Positions 8,955 through 18,172 are shown, counted from the first letter of the stretch. The stretch is 64,000 nucleotides of DNA from Variovorax jilinensis (GCF_030316885.1 NZ_JASZYQ010000004.1:186001-250000); one strand, 5' to 3'. Notes: generated from the letters alone by a model not told the origin. Numbers and translations are program-made.

Positions 8955-10820
8955 CTATTTCTGGATCAGGTATTCGGAGGAGGCCATCACCAGCAGCACC
9001 GCCGCGTAGATCCGATTGAGCTTGGCCGCGTCGGTGGTGGTGGTCGTGAACGCGGGCGTGGAGATCGCCGTGGTGATCGTCGACACCGTGGGGGCGGACA
9101 GCTGGTTCGCGCACAGGACCAGGTTGAGCCGGCGAACCAGCGCGGCCGGATCGTTCACCAGCGACTTCTCGACCGCATAGGCCGGGAACACGTCCTTGCT
9201 GTCGTAGCCATTGACCAGAACGCTCTGCAGGTAGTTGAGATAGCCGCCGACGCTGGTCTCGTTGACCAGCTGGAACTCGGGTGCGGACTTGCCCTCGGCC
9301 GCCAGCGCAGTCGACGGCGGCACGTAGCCCGGACGGAAGAAGTTGAAGACCGACGGCGAACGCAGCGGACTCTGGCCCAGGCGGCCGGCGGGGTCGGAGG
9401 TGTCATCCACCTTCCAGGTGCCCTTGGCGGAGGCGACGCCGAAGCTGCGCGCCCACTGCGCCAGCCGCAGCATCGGCTCGCGCAGCCGGCCGAACTCGGG
9501 ATCAGTCAGGCCGGCCGGGCTGCGCGCCTCGTTGTCGAGCAGAACGGCCGCGAACACGCTCTTCATGTCGCCGCGCACGCCGGCGCCGTTGTCGGCGAAC
9601 ACCGCCGACACGCGTGCCACGTAGGCCGGGCTCGGGTTGCTGGTCACGAGCCGCTGGATCAGCTGCTTGCCGATGAACGGGCCGACGTTCGGATGGTTGA
9701 AGAGGGCGTCCAGCGCGATCTTCAGCGCCGGTGCGCCCTTGGTGCCGGCCGGCACCGTCGTGCCGAGAAACTTGGCTTCCAGCGTGGAGTGCTTGTTCTC
9801 GGTCAGGACCATCGGGCGCTGGGTCCAGGCATTGGTCTCGACCGAATAGGTCTGGTTCGGTACCTGGAAGCCGCCCTGCTCGCTGGACGCGATGTTGAGG
9901 CCGTAGCCGGTGAAGACGCGCGCGATGTTGGTCACGTCGTCCTGCGTGTAGGAGTCGAGCGGCAGGCCGTCGGCGCCGCGCATCGGCGTGCCGTCCTGGT
10001 TGAGCTTGACGAGGCCGATCGTCATGAGCTGCATGACCTCGCGGCCGTAGTTCTCGTCCGGCTGGCGGCCCTGCGCGTTCTCCTTCTGGTTGTCGCGCGT
10101 GTTGAGGTAGAAGCCCATCGCGGGATTCAGCGTGACGTCCTCGAGCAGCTTGCGGAAGTTGGTCGTGACGCCCGCGACCATCATGTCCCAGTACTGGGCC
10201 ATCATGTGCTCGGGCCAGGACGAGCCGAGGTCGTTGCGCGAGACCACGAAGATCTCGGTGAAGACCAGCGCCATGCGCTTGCGGAAGCCGTCGGGCGAGC
10301 TCATGAGCTGGTTCCAGATCATGTGGTCGCTGTTGGCCGTTCCGTAGGGCTTGGCGTTGAGCCAGTTCCAGCCGGTCTCCGTCGGCGCCATGTCGACCTG
10401 CTCGCCCAGCCACGGCAGGTAGCCCTTGGCGCGCACCGCGGCGATCTCCGCCTCCGTGGCCGAGAACTGCGCCTGCAGCAGGAAGCGCGCCGCCTCGTCG
10501 TCGGTCTTGGCCTGCGTGTAGACGTAGCCTTGCGCGGTGGCCGTGTTGTTCAACGCGGTCAGCGATCCGGCAGCCGGAGCCGTCGATCCGGAGCCGGCAG
10601 CGGCCAGCGCCGCCAGGCCCGCCGTGTTGGAGCCACCACCGCCGCCGCCGCAGGCGGCAAGCGCCGCCGAGGCTGCCAGCGCCGCCGCGAGCTTCGCTTC
10701 GGACCGCCCGACGGCTGCCGGGGAAGCGGTCGGTCCCGCGGGCAGCGCCGGGGGGATGTCGTGCACGCGCACGCTCTCGTCGGCCGCTGAAACGCGGCCG
10801 GTCGCGATGTCTTCCACCAT
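8955..10820 (-). CDS. DUF1800 lipoprotein-like protein
   Basis: A 621-aa protein. Residues 1-40 are an unusual hydrophilic lead, then a hydrophobic stretch AALAASAALAACGGGGGG (about 44-63) that looks like an internal lipobox preceding a glycine run. The body matches the DUF1800 family: ARFLLQAQFSATEAEIAAV near 110, FTEIFVVSRNDLG near 188, NPAMGFYLNTRDNQKENAQGR near 232 and NENYGREVMQLMTIGL-type segment near 255. It is coupled to the downstream DUF1501 gene. A GTGAGGAATCC Shine-Dalgarno region precedes the ATG at 10820. The long N-terminus before the lipobox might mean the true start is internal. Confidence 0.9.
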   Translation of the reverse strand: MVEDIATGRVSAADESVRVHDIPPALPAGPTASPAAVGRSEAKLAAALAASAALAACGGGGGGSNTAGLAALAAAGSGSTAPAAGSLTALNNTATAQGYVYTQAKTDDEAARFLLQAQFSATEAEIAAVRAKGYLPWLGEQVDMAPTETGWNWLNAKPYGTANSDHMIWNQLMSSPDGFRKRMALVFTEIFVVSRNDLGSSWPEHMMAQYWDMMVAGVTTNFRKLLEDVTLNPAMGFYLNTRDNQKENAQGRQPDENYGREVMQLMTIGLVKLNQDGTPMRGADGLPLDSYTQDDVTNIARVFTGYGLNIASSEQGGFQVPNQTYSVETNAWTQRPMVLTENKHSTLEAKFLGTTVPAGTKGAPALKIALDALFNHPNVGPFIGKQLIQRLVTSNPSPAYVARVSAVFADNGAGVRGDMKSVFAAVLLDNEARSPAGLTDPEFGRLREPMLRLAQWARSFGVASAKGTWKVDDTSDPAGRLGQSPLRSPSVFNFFRPGYVPPSTALAAEGKSAPEFQLVNETSVGGYLNYLQSVLVNGYDSKDVFPAYAVEKSLVNDPAALVRRLNLVLCANQLSAPTVSTITTAISTPAFTTTTTDAAKLNRIYAAVLLVMASSEYLIQK

Positions 10821-10995
10821 GGATTCCTCACTCCTCGACGCGTTGGCGCCGCTCTTCTCAAGGCAAATGCCGTGCCCGGCGTTCGGCCGGTCGGTGAGGA
10901 CTGTAAGAGAAGACCTTAGTACAACAACTGTGAGGAAATGTGACTTTTTACGTCACTTGACACAGGCAAAAACCGCCAGACGCCGCGAAATGTCG
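10821..10995. promoter_or_regulatory. Upstream region of the DUF1800-DUF1501 operon with an inverted repeat
   Basis: This 175-base stretch between the DUF1800 start and the pyrF end is more AT-rich than its surroundings. It contains the inverted repeat GTGAC-TTTTTAC-GTCAC (10940-10956), a possible operator about 120 bases upstream of the DUF1800 ATG. I see no gene in it. Confidence 0.35.
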
Positions 10996-11820
10996 CTAGG
11001 GTTTGGCGGCTTCGAGGCCGTCGCGCGTGCGGATCGCCTCGCGCCGCGCGGCCTCGGCGAAGTCCGACCCCGAAGAGGCGTAACAGATGGCGCGCGATGA
11101 GTTGACCACGATGGGCGCATCGGCTCGCCACCCGGCGCGCACCGTGGCCACCGCGTCGCCGCCTTGGGCGCCGACGCCCGGGATCAGCAGCGGCACCGTG
11201 GGCGCGAGCGCGCGCACGCGCTCGATCTCGGCCGGGTAGGTGGCGCCGACCACGAGGCCCAGCTGCCCGTTGAGGTTCCAGGGGCCCTGGGCCAGCCTTG
11301 CAACATGCTCATACAAAAAGGGCTCGCCCTCGATGCCGGCGAGGCGCTGCCCCTGCAGGTCGGCGCCACCCGGATTGCTGGTGCGGCAGAGCAGGAAGGC
11401 GCCCTTGCCCTGGTGCCGGAGGTAGGGCTCGACCGAATCGAAGCCCATGAACGGCGACAGCGTGACCGCATCGGCGCCGTAGCGCTCGAAGGCCTCGCGC
11501 GCGTACTGCTCGGCCGTGGAACCGATGTCGCCGCGCTTGGCGTCGAGGATCACCGGCACCTGGGGCGCGTTGCGGCGCAGGTGCTCCATGAGCTGCTCGA
11601 GCTGGGCCTCGGCACGATGGGCCGCGAAGTAGGCGATCTGCGGCTTGAAGGCGATGGCGAGGTCGGCGGTGGCGTCCACGATGCGGGCGCAGAAGTCGTA
11701 GATCCGGCCGGCGTCGTTCTTCAGCGAGGCGGGAAACTTGGTCGGTTCGGGGTCGAGTCCGACGCACAGCAGCGAGCCGTTTTGGCGCTCGGCGGCGCGC
11801 AGCTTGTCCAGGAAGGTCAT
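10996..11820 (-). CDS. pyrF: Orotidine 5'-phosphate decarboxylase
   Basis: A 274-aa cytosolic enzyme converting OMP to UMP, the last step of de novo pyrimidine synthesis. It belongs to the long (type 2) bacterial class: [12 protein letters not shown] near residue 19, the catalytic [11 protein letters not shown] with D93-K95-D98, and the phosphate-binding region [11 protein letters not shown] near 215. The ATG at 11820 gives the standard [11 protein letters not shown] start. It lies ten bases after the glycosylase-like gene on the same strand, so the two may share a transcript. Confidence 0.97.
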   Translation of the reverse strand: MTFLDKLRAAERQNGSLLCVGLDPEPTKFPASLKNDAGRIYDFCARIVDATADLAIAFKPQIAYFAAHRAEAQLEQLMEHLRRNAPQVPVILDAKRGDIGSTAEQYAREAFERYGADAVTLSPFMGFDSVEPYLRHQGKGAFLLCRTSNPGGADLQGQRLAGIEGEPFLYEHVARLAQGPWNLNGQLGLVVGATYPAEIERVRALAPTVPLLIPGVGAQGGDAVATVRAGWRADAPIVVNSSRAICYASSGSDFAEAARREAIRTRDGLEAAKP

Positions 11821-11830
11821 GGATGCGATT

Positions 11831-12649
11831 TTAGGTGGCCGCCTGCGGCCGCTCGGCCACCACGGGCGCCACCTGCTCGGCGGCCAGGCAGAGATCGGCC
11901 CAGGCACGGCCCTTGTCGGCCGGATTGCGCAGCAGGTAGGCCGGGTGATAGGAGGCCACGACCGGCAGCGCCGGCAGCCCGGCGAGCGCAATCGGCACGA
12001 CCCGGCCCCGCAGCTTGCCGAGCGGCTCGGCAAGCTGCAGCAGGCTCTGGGCCGCCAGCGGTCCGAGCGCCAGCAGCACGCGCGGCGCCAGCGCCGCCAC
12101 GTCGTCGGCCAGCGCGGCCTCGGCCGGCCGGGGGCTGCCCGGCTGGCCCGAGGCGACCCCGCGGTGGGTGCGCATCAGGTAGACCGGCACGGCACCGCCA
12201 TGCAGCTGGAGCGCGCCGAGCATGTTGTGAAGCAGCCGGCCGGCGTCGCCCTCGAACGGGTCGCCGTGGCGGCCGTCGAGGCCGGGCGGCATGTCGGCGA
12301 CGATCAGCCAGCCGCCTTCGCGCGGTGCCGAGGCATCGCCGCAGATCCGGCGCGGGGATTCGGCCAGCACGCCGGCGCCTTGCGTGGGGATGGCGGTCCG
12401 GGGGGTGGCGGGTGGCGCCTCGGCCGATGCGGGCACTGGCGCAGGCGCCGTGACGGCGGGCGATGCGGCGACGACCGGCACCGGGCGCACTTCCGCGCGC
12501 GGCGGCGAAACGCCGGCTGCCTCGACAGCCGGCTCGAGAGGCAGGGCCGGACCCGGCTGCGCCTCGGCCTGGCGCCACCAGAACAGCTTGATGCCCATCT
12601 CGTCGAGCATGGCGCGCTGGCGCGCGTCGAGGTTGAGTGCGTCAGTCAT
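11831..12649 (-). CDS. Uracil-DNA-glycosylase-like protein, apparently without Fe-S cluster
   Basis: A 272-aa protein. Residues 1-110 are a hydrophilic, Ala/Pro-rich extension; residues 115-265 resemble the family 4 uracil-DNA glycosylase fold, with [16 protein letters not shown] near 128-143 and the characteristic closing segment [21 protein letters not shown] near 226-246. The four cysteines that hold the 4Fe-4S cluster in family 4 enzymes are missing; only two isolated cysteines are seen (RRICGD, DLCLA). Activity is therefore uncertain. It lies between rimI and pyrF on the same strand, close to both. Confidence 0.75.
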   Translation of the reverse strand: MTDALNLDARQRAMLDEMGIKLFWWRQAEAQPGPALPLEPAVEAAGVSPPRAEVRPVPVVAASPAVTAPAPVPASAEAPPATPRTAIPTQGAGVLAESPRRICGDASAPREGGWLIVADMPPGLDGRHGDPFEGDAGRLLHNMLGALQLHGGAVPVYLMRTHRGVASGQPGSPRPAEAALADDVAALAPRVLLALGPLAAQSLLQLAEPLGKLRGRVVPIALAGLPALPVVASYHPAYLLRNPADKGRAWADLCLAAEQVAPVVAERPQAAT

Positions 12650-12670
12650 GTCGGCGATTGTCGCGGCGAC

Positions 12671-13258
12671 TCATTTGAGCCCGCCCCAGGCGCTGCCCGA
12701 TTCCTGCAGCCGCAGGCTCATGACGATCGCGTCCTCGCGCGTGGCGCCTTCGGCCGGGTAGTAGCCCTTGCGCATGCCCACGCGCCGGAAGCCGTTGCGC
12801 TCGTAGACCGCGAGCGCGCGCAGGTTGCTGGCCCGCACCTCGAGCCACAGCCACTGCGCATTCTGGCCGCGCGACCAGCCGGCGAGCGCCTCGAGCATGA
12901 GCGGCGCCCAGCCCTGGCCCTGGAAGGCCGGCGCCACGGTGATGTTGAGCAGATGAACCTCGTCGACGCCCTTCATGGCCACGAAGTAGCCGATCAGCGT
13001 CTCGCTGGCGTGCGCGCGCGCCAGCGCCCGGCTGAAGAGCGCGCGGGCGCCGTGCGGCGCAGGCGCGGTGTCGATGCCGTCGGCGGCCGGCACCACCAGG
13101 CACTGGCAGTGGTAGCCGGCGGCCAGCGAATCGGTGAAGTTGGCGGCCGTCCAGGGGTGGCTGAAGGCGCTCCGCTCGACCGCGCACACCGCCGGAATGC
13201 GATCGATCGTGATCGGCTCGAGCCGCGCCTCGCGCGGCTGCTGCAGCACGGCGCTCAT
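12671..13258 (-). CDS. rimI: Ribosomal-protein-alanine N-acetyltransferase
   Basis: A 195-aa GNAT enzyme, predicted to acetylate the N-terminal alanine of ribosomal protein S18. Seen are the acetyl-CoA binding motif APAFQGQGWAPLMLEAL (about 117-133), the LEVRASNLRALAVYERNGFRRVGMRKGYYP block (begins near 145) and the closing EDAIVMSLRL. It carries a longer insert (about residues 55-85) than the E. coli protein of 148 aa. The ATG at 13258 overlaps the tsaB stop by four bases; the tsaB-rimI pairing is widespread and supports the call. Confidence 0.93.
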   Translation of the reverse strand: MSAVLQQPREARLEPITIDRIPAVCAVERSAFSHPWTAANFTDSLAAGYHCQCLVVPAADGIDTAPAPHGARALFSRALARAHASETLIGYFVAMKGVDEVHLLNITVAPAFQGQGWAPLMLEALAGWSRGQNAQWLWLEVRASNLRALAVYERNGFRRVGMRKGYYPAEGATREDAIVMSLRLQESGSAWGGLK

Positions 13259-13962
13259 CGCGGTGACTCCGGCTCCGCCGCCAGCAGGGCCCCGGCCTTG
13301 AGTGCCGCCCGTTCCTCGGTGGTCTGCGCCACCTTGTCGCGCACGTAGAGCGGCCCGGCCTCGGCCGGCGCCACCGTGCGGCCGGCGGCCAGCAGCGCGG
13401 GCGCCAGCCGCAGCATGGCGGCGGCGGTGGGCAGCACCTCGTGGCGCGCGCAACCGTGCGGCAGGCGCTCGCCGTAGGCCGCGAAGGCATTGCCGGCCAG
13501 CGCCCAGCCCGCGGGCAGCACCAGCCCTTCGGGCGCGAGCAGCTCGGCCTCGCTGGTCGGGAGATCGATGCCGAAGTCGTAGCCGGCCGCATAGACCTGG
13601 TCCATGCGCGCATCGAGCACGGCCATCACGCGCTGGGTGCCGAAGCGATGGCGGGCCTCCTCGGCCACCGCATGCAGCGTGTCGATCGGCAGCAGCCGGA
13701 CGCCGGCGCCGTAGCCCAGGCCCTGCGCCACCGAGCACGCGGTGCGCAGCCCGGTGAAGGAGCCCGGCCCGCGGCCGAAGGCGATGGCGTCGAGATCGGC
13801 CAGCGCCAGGCCGGCCTCGGCCAGCAATTGCTGGATCAGCGGAATGAGGCTGGCGGAGGACTGCGCGCCGCCTGCGCCGCTGTGCTCGACCACGCGATCG
13901 CCGTTCTGCACCGCGATCGACATCGCCTCGGTGCTGGTGTCGAAGGCCAGCAGCCTAGCCAT
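13255..13962 (-). CDS. tsaB: tRNA threonylcarbamoyladenosine biosynthesis protein TsaB
   Basis: A 235-aa member of the ASKHA family that scaffolds TsaD and TsaE when t6A is made at position 37 of ANN-decoding tRNAs. The N-terminal LLAFDTSTEAMSIAV and the GRGPGSFTGLRTACSVAQGL stretch near residue 67 are diagnostic. The ATG at 13962 is preferred over an in-frame ATG at 14016 because the latter adds a basic non-conserved leader and lies inside the previous gene. Its first bases overlap the EamA gene end by eight. The tRNA-modifying partner tsaC is also in this window (18206-19207). Confidence 0.95.
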   Translation of the reverse strand: MARLLAFDTSTEAMSIAVQNGDRVVEHSGAGGAQSSASLIPLIQQLLAEAGLALADLDAIAFGRGPGSFTGLRTACSVAQGLGYGAGVRLLPIDTLHAVAEEARHRFGTQRVMAVLDARMDQVYAAGYDFGIDLPTSEAELLAPEGLVLPAGWALAGNAFAAYGERLPHGCARHEVLPTAAAMLRLAPALLAAGRTVAPAEAGPLYVRDKVAQTTEERAALKAGALLAAEPESPR

Positions 13963-14962
13963 CGAGCCGCCCTCCCGCCACCGCCACGCCGGCTGGCGCC
14001 ACCGCCGGCATCGCACGGCTGCGCTGGACGCCGAACAGGATGCCGGCCGTGACCAGCAGCAACCCGGCCAGCAGGTTCCAGTAGAGCGGCTCGCCGAGGA
14101 AGATCACGGCGGCCAGTGCCGACAGGCCCGGCACCAGCGCCGTGATCATGGTCGTGCGGACCGGGCCGAAGTACTGGACCATCCGCGTGAACGCGATGCC
14201 CGAGACCACCACCGAGCCGATGCCCTGGAACAGCAGCTGGAAGGCGATCTCGCCGGGCGGCGCGGTGGCGAGCCGGCTGGTGACGGCACCCGCGGCGGCC
14301 AGCACGGCATAGGTCGGCACGAAGGTCATGAAGGCGAAGACGGTGATGGCGATCGTCGCGCGCACCGCGTCGAGGCCGTGCCGGCGCACGATGATGCTGT
14401 AGCAGGCCCAGCAGAAGGCCGCGCCCATGAACAGCAGGTCGCCCTTCCAGAGCTCGCCGCCGTCGAGCGCATGCAGCAGGCTGGCGCCGCCCACGAACAG
14501 GTCGCCCAGCACGATCAGCCCCAGGCCGAGCGCGCGCAGCGGTGTCACGCGGTCGTGCAGGACCACCGCCGCGAGCAGCGTGGTCCACAGCGGCAGGCTG
14601 CCGGGCAGCAGCACCGAGGCATGGCTGGCGGGGGCGAAGAAGAAGCCGGTATAGGCCAGCAGCGCGTAGGCCAGGCCGCCGAACACGCCGGCGCTCGCGG
14701 TCAGCCGGAAGCCGAGCGGCGAAAGCCCGAAGAAGGAACCGGGCGCGTCGCGGCCCTCGGCGCGTGCGCGCATCACGAGCCATGCGCCCCAGGGCATCAG
14801 CACCAGGCTGGCGCCACAGATGCGCGCGAAGGCGATGTCCATCGGCGCCAGCGAACGGCTGGCCGAGGCCCGCGCCACCACGATGAAGGCCGTCCACACC
14901 ACCACGGTGACCACGGCGGCGAAGATGCCGACGGTGCGGTCGGAAAAGCGGGAGGCGGGCAT
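13955..14962 (-). CDS. EamA-family (DMT) transporter
   Basis: A 335-aa inner-membrane protein with about ten hydrophobic helices in two EamA repeats (about residues 12-150 and 165-310). Examples are TVGIFAAVVTVVVWTAFIVVA at the start and WNLLAGLLLVTAGILFGVQRS near the end. Members of the drug/metabolite transporter group export amino acids, metabolites or drugs; nothing here identifies a substrate. It precedes tsaB on the same strand and overlaps it by eight bases. It diverges from dacB with a 77-base spacer. Confidence 0.9.
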   Translation of the reverse strand: MPASRFSDRTVGIFAAVVTVVVWTAFIVVARASASRSLAPMDIAFARICGASLVLMPWGAWLVMRARAEGRDAPGSFFGLSPLGFRLTASAGVFGGLAYALLAYTGFFFAPASHASVLLPGSLPLWTTLLAAVVLHDRVTPLRALGLGLIVLGDLFVGGASLLHALDGGELWKGDLLFMGAAFCWACYSIIVRRHGLDAVRATIAITVFAFMTFVPTYAVLAAAGAVTSRLATAPPGEIAFQLLFQGIGSVVVSGIAFTRMVQYFGPVRTTMITALVPGLSALAAVIFLGEPLYWNLLAGLLLVTAGILFGVQRSRAMPAVAPAGVAVAGGRLDG

Positions 14963-15039
14963 CGGGCGATTATCGAGCTTGCGGGCGCAACGCGCTGCCG
15001 CCCGGCAGGGCGCCGGGCCCCGGCCCGGATAATCCGCGC

Positions 15040-16512
15040 ATGCCCCTCGCCCTGTCTCCCGTGCCGCCTGCCTCGTGTCCGTTCCGCGGCGTCCGCGGGC
15101 GCATTGCGTCCGCCCTGTTCGCGCTCGCGCTGGCTGCAGCCGCCGCCGTCCCGACCGTCACGTCGGCGCAGAGCCTGCCGCCCGAGGTCGACGCCGCACT
15201 CGCGCGCGCCAAGGTGCCGCGCGACGCCGTGACGATGCTGGTGGTCGATGCCGACGGCGTGCGGCCCCCGCGCCTGGCCTGGCGCTCCCAGGTGCCCGTG
15301 AACCCGGCCTCGATCATGAAGCTGGTCACCACCTACGCGGGACTCGACCTGCTCGGGCCGGCCTACACCTGGAACACGGCGGTCTACGTCGACGGCCCGG
15401 TGCGCGACGGCGTGCTCGAAGGCAATCTCTACATTCGCGGCCAGGGCGACCCCAAGCTCGTGATCGAACGCCTGTGGCTGCTGCTGCGCCGCGTGCAGGG
15501 GCTGGGCATCCAGTCGATCCGTGGCGACATCGTGCTCGACCGCAGCGCCTTCGAGATCGCCGAGAGCGACCCCAATGCCTTCGACGGCGAAGGCCAGCGG
15601 CCCTACAACGCAGCGCCCGACGCGCTGCTGATCAACTTCAAGTCGGTCGTGATGACCTTCGTGCCGAACCCGGCCGCCCAGGTGGCGCAGGTTGCCTACG
15701 AGCCCGCGCTGGCCGGCGTCGCGATGCCGGCCACGGTGCCGCTTTCGGCCGGCGAATGCGGCGACTGGCGCAGCACCCTGGGCGGCGAGTTCGGCGACCC
15801 GGCGCGGCTCGCCTTCACCGGCAGCTATCCGGCGGCCTGCGGCGAGAAGACCTGGTCGGTGGCCTATGCCGATCCGCGCGGCTACGCGGCGCGCGCGATC
15901 GCGGGGCTCTGGGGCGAGATGGGCGGCCGGCTCTCGGGCCGCGTGCGCGACGGCCAGGTGCCGCCCGCGCTCCGGCCCGCCTTCGAAGCCGGTTCGCCGC
16001 CGCTGTCGGAAGTGATCCGCGACATCAACAAGTACAGCAACAACGTGATGGCGCAGCAGCTGTTCCTCACGCTGGGCCTGCAGCAGAAGAAGCGCGGCAC
16101 GCTCGAAGCCTCCCGCGCCACGGTCCGCCAGTGGTGGAACGACCGCGTCGGCACCGGCGAGGGCCAGCCCGTGTTCGACAACGGCTCGGGCCTGTCGCGC
16201 GACGAGCGCATCAGCGCGGCCGCGCTCGCCAAGATGCTGCAGGTGGCCTGGCGCTCGCCGCAGATGCCCGAACTCGTGGCCTCGCTGCCGGCCAGCGGCG
16301 TCGACGGCACCCTGCGCAAGCGCGCACTGCGCTCGGGCGGCGCGGCGCACCTGAAGACCGGCACGCTGCGCGATGCCGCCGGTGTGGCCGGGTACGTGCA
16401 CGGCGCGAGCGGCCGGCGCTGGGTGGTGGTGGCGATCGCGAACCACGCCAACGCCGTCGCGGCGCGCCCGGCCTTCGACGCCCTGGTCGACTGGGCTTCG
16501 ATCGACCACTGA
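15040..16512 (+). CDS. dacB: D-alanyl-D-alanine carboxypeptidase/endopeptidase (PBP4)
   Basis: A 490-aa periplasmic penicillin-binding protein that trims peptidoglycan stem peptides and cuts cross-links. A hydrophobic signal segment (about residues 25-45, ending SAQS) leads export. The three active-site motifs are in order and well spaced: SIMK with the nucleophile Ser91 and Lys94, SNN at Ser333, and KTG at Lys439. The large insertion between the first two motifs is typical for the PBP4 class. The start at 15040 places a roughly 20-residue polar lead before the signal; an internal start is possible. Confidence 0.95.
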   Translation: MPLALSPVPPASCPFRGVRGRIASALFALALAAAAAVPTVTSAQSLPPEVDAALARAKVPRDAVTMLVVDADGVRPPRLAWRSQVPVNPASIMKLVTTYAGLDLLGPAYTWNTAVYVDGPVRDGVLEGNLYIRGQGDPKLVIERLWLLLRRVQGLGIQSIRGDIVLDRSAFEIAESDPNAFDGEGQRPYNAAPDALLINFKSVVMTFVPNPAAQVAQVAYEPALAGVAMPATVPLSAGECGDWRSTLGGEFGDPARLAFTGSYPAACGEKTWSVAYADPRGYAARAIAGLWGEMGGRLSGRVRDGQVPPALRPAFEAGSPPLSEVIRDINKYSNNVMAQQLFLTLGLQQKKRGTLEASRATVRQWWNDRVGTGEGQPVFDNGSGLSRDERISAAALAKMLQVAWRSPQMPELVASLPASGVDGTLRKRALRSGGAAHLKTGTLRDAAGVAGYVHGASGRRWVVVAIANHANAVAARPAFDALVDWASIDH

Positions 16513-16534
16513 CCTCATCGCGTCATGTAGGTCA
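16510..16534. promoter_or_regulatory. Inverted repeat TGACCT-N13-AGGTCA upstream of the hydrolase
   Basis: A perfect six-base inverted repeat with a 13-base spacer starts at the dacB stop codon and ends 72 bases before the ATG of the alpha/beta-hydrolase gene. The spacing suits a dimeric regulator bound on one DNA face. No regulator is encoded beside it. Confidence 0.3.
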
Positions 16535-16606
16535 ATGCCGATTGCGTGTGCGCGGGCCGCTCTTCACAATGAGCGCCGGTCCAAATCACCGCAGGAGACA
16601 ACTTTC

Positions 16607-18157
16607 ATGAACAAACTCCCGGCGTTCGCGCTGGCCGGCACGGCCCTGTTGCTTTCCGCTTGCGGTGGCGGAGGCGGCGGCTCTTCCTTCAACCTGCCGG
16701 TCACGGCCGACACCGGGCGCGGCTCGGTGGTCACGATCCCGCCCGAGCGCATCCAGCGCATCACGGCCAGCGAGTTCTCCACCCTGCTGCAGGCCAATTC
16801 GCAGGGCAAGGCGCTGCGCCAGGTGGCGGGCGACCCGAAGTGCGGCGTCGACGTGCGCTACCTCGAATACCGCACCGTCGGGGGCCAGAACGAAGCCACC
16901 ACCGCCACCGCCGCGATCATGGTGCCCTCGGGCACCGATGCGGCCTGCAACGGACCGCGCCCGGTGGTGCTCTATGCCCACGGGACCAATGCGGCACGCG
17001 ACTACAACATCGCGCGCTGGACCGATCCGAACCAGCCGGCCTCGGCCGAAGGCGTGATCGTGGCGGCGATGTTCGCGGCCCAGGGCTACATCGTGGTGGC
17101 GCCCAACTACGCCGGCTACGACAAGTCGCCGCTGCCCTATCACCCGTATCTCAACGGCACCCAGCAGGGCAAGGACGCGGTGGATGCGCTGACCGCGGCG
17201 CGCCGGACCTTCCCGCTGATCGAGACCCAGGACGCCGGCTCGCTGTTCGTCACCGGCTACTCGCAGGGCGGCTACGTCGCGCTGGCCGCGCACCGCGAGC
17301 TGCAGGCCACCTCGCAGACCGTGACGGCCTCGGCGCCGCTGTCGGCGCCGGGTGCGATCAGCCTGCTGGCCGACTACAGCTTCAGCGGCTGGCCCGCGCT
17401 CGGCGCCACGCTGTTCACGCCGATGCTCTCGACCAGCTGGCAGAAGCAGTTCGGCAACGTCTACACGGCCACCGGCGACATCTACGAAGCCCAGTACGCC
17501 ACCGGCATCGACACCCTGCTGCCGACCACGCTGACGCCGACCACCGCGCTCTACACGACGGGCAAGCTGCCGCCGCTCGCGCTCTATCCGCCGAACGCGG
17601 TGCCGGGGCCTGTGAGCCCGTCGCTGGCACTGTTCTACGCGCCGAACAACCTGGTGCGCCAGAGCTACCTCACGCAGGCCTTCAACGACATCCAGGCCAA
17701 TCCCTGCCCGGGCAACGCGCTGCCCGTGAGCGCCGCGTCGCTCTCGACCACCTCGCCGCTCGGCTGCCAGCCGCTGCTGGGCTTCCGCAAGGCGGCAGTC
17801 GCGAACGACCAGCGCAGCTGGCTGCCGACGCGGCCGATGCTGATGTGCGGCGGCGCCAACGATCCGACGGTCAACTTCGCGAGCACCCGTGCCACTTCGG
17901 GCTACTACCGCGCCCGCGGCATGCCGGCGAGCGCGCTCACGGTGGTCGATCTCGAGGACGTCGCCGCCACCGATGCCTATTCGACCGCCCGGGCCGGCTT
18001 CGCGCAGGCCAAGATCAACACCGCGAACGCCGCCGGCACCGACCCGACGCAACAGGCGCAGGCGGTGGTGCAGGCCTACCACGGCACGCTGGTTCCGCCC
18101 TTCTGCATGGCGGCGGCGCGCGGCTTCTTTGCGGGCGTCCTGGCAGCCGGCGGTTGA
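16607..18157 (+). CDS. Secreted alpha/beta-hydrolase lipoprotein
   Basis: A 516-aa predicted lipoprotein: the signal MNKLPAFALAGTALLLSAC ends in a lipobox with Cys19, followed by a glycine run. The catalytic domain has the alpha/beta-hydrolase layout: VVLYAHGTNA (oxyanion region, near 122), the nucleophile elbow GYSQGG with Ser219, and a late PMLMCGGANDPTVNF segment near 412 that should hold the acidic residue. A His in YHGTLVPPFC near the end may complete the triad. It resembles secretory lipases and esterases. A GGAGA ribosome site lies eleven bases before the ATG at 16607, so an in-frame start farther upstream within dacB is not needed. Confidence 0.88.
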   Translation: MNKLPAFALAGTALLLSACGGGGGGSSFNLPVTADTGRGSVVTIPPERIQRITASEFSTLLQANSQGKALRQVAGDPKCGVDVRYLEYRTVGGQNEATTATAAIMVPSGTDAACNGPRPVVLYAHGTNAARDYNIARWTDPNQPASAEGVIVAAMFAAQGYIVVAPNYAGYDKSPLPYHPYLNGTQQGKDAVDALTAARRTFPLIETQDAGSLFVTGYSQGGYVALAAHRELQATSQTVTASAPLSAPGAISLLADYSFSGWPALGATLFTPMLSTSWQKQFGNVYTATGDIYEAQYATGIDTLLPTTLTPTTALYTTGKLPPLALYPPNAVPGPVSPSLALFYAPNNLVRQSYLTQAFNDIQANPCPGNALPVSAASLSTTSPLGCQPLLGFRKAAVANDQRSWLPTRPMLMCGGANDPTVNFASTRATSGYYRARGMPASALTVVDLEDVAATDAYSTARAGFAQAKINTANAAGTDPTQQAQAVVQAYHGTLVPPFCMAAARGFFAGVLAAGG

Positions 18158-18172
18158 AGTACGGACCTCGCT

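Noticed and set aside
10957..10962. TTGACA as a -35 box reading rightward after the DUF1800 region
   Set aside because: No -10 box follows at suitable distance and it would run antisense into pyrF.
16373..16606. Upstream start for the hydrolase lipoprotein inside dacB
   Set aside because: It would bury the lipoprotein signal; a GGAGA site and the ATG at 16607 give a clean signal peptide.
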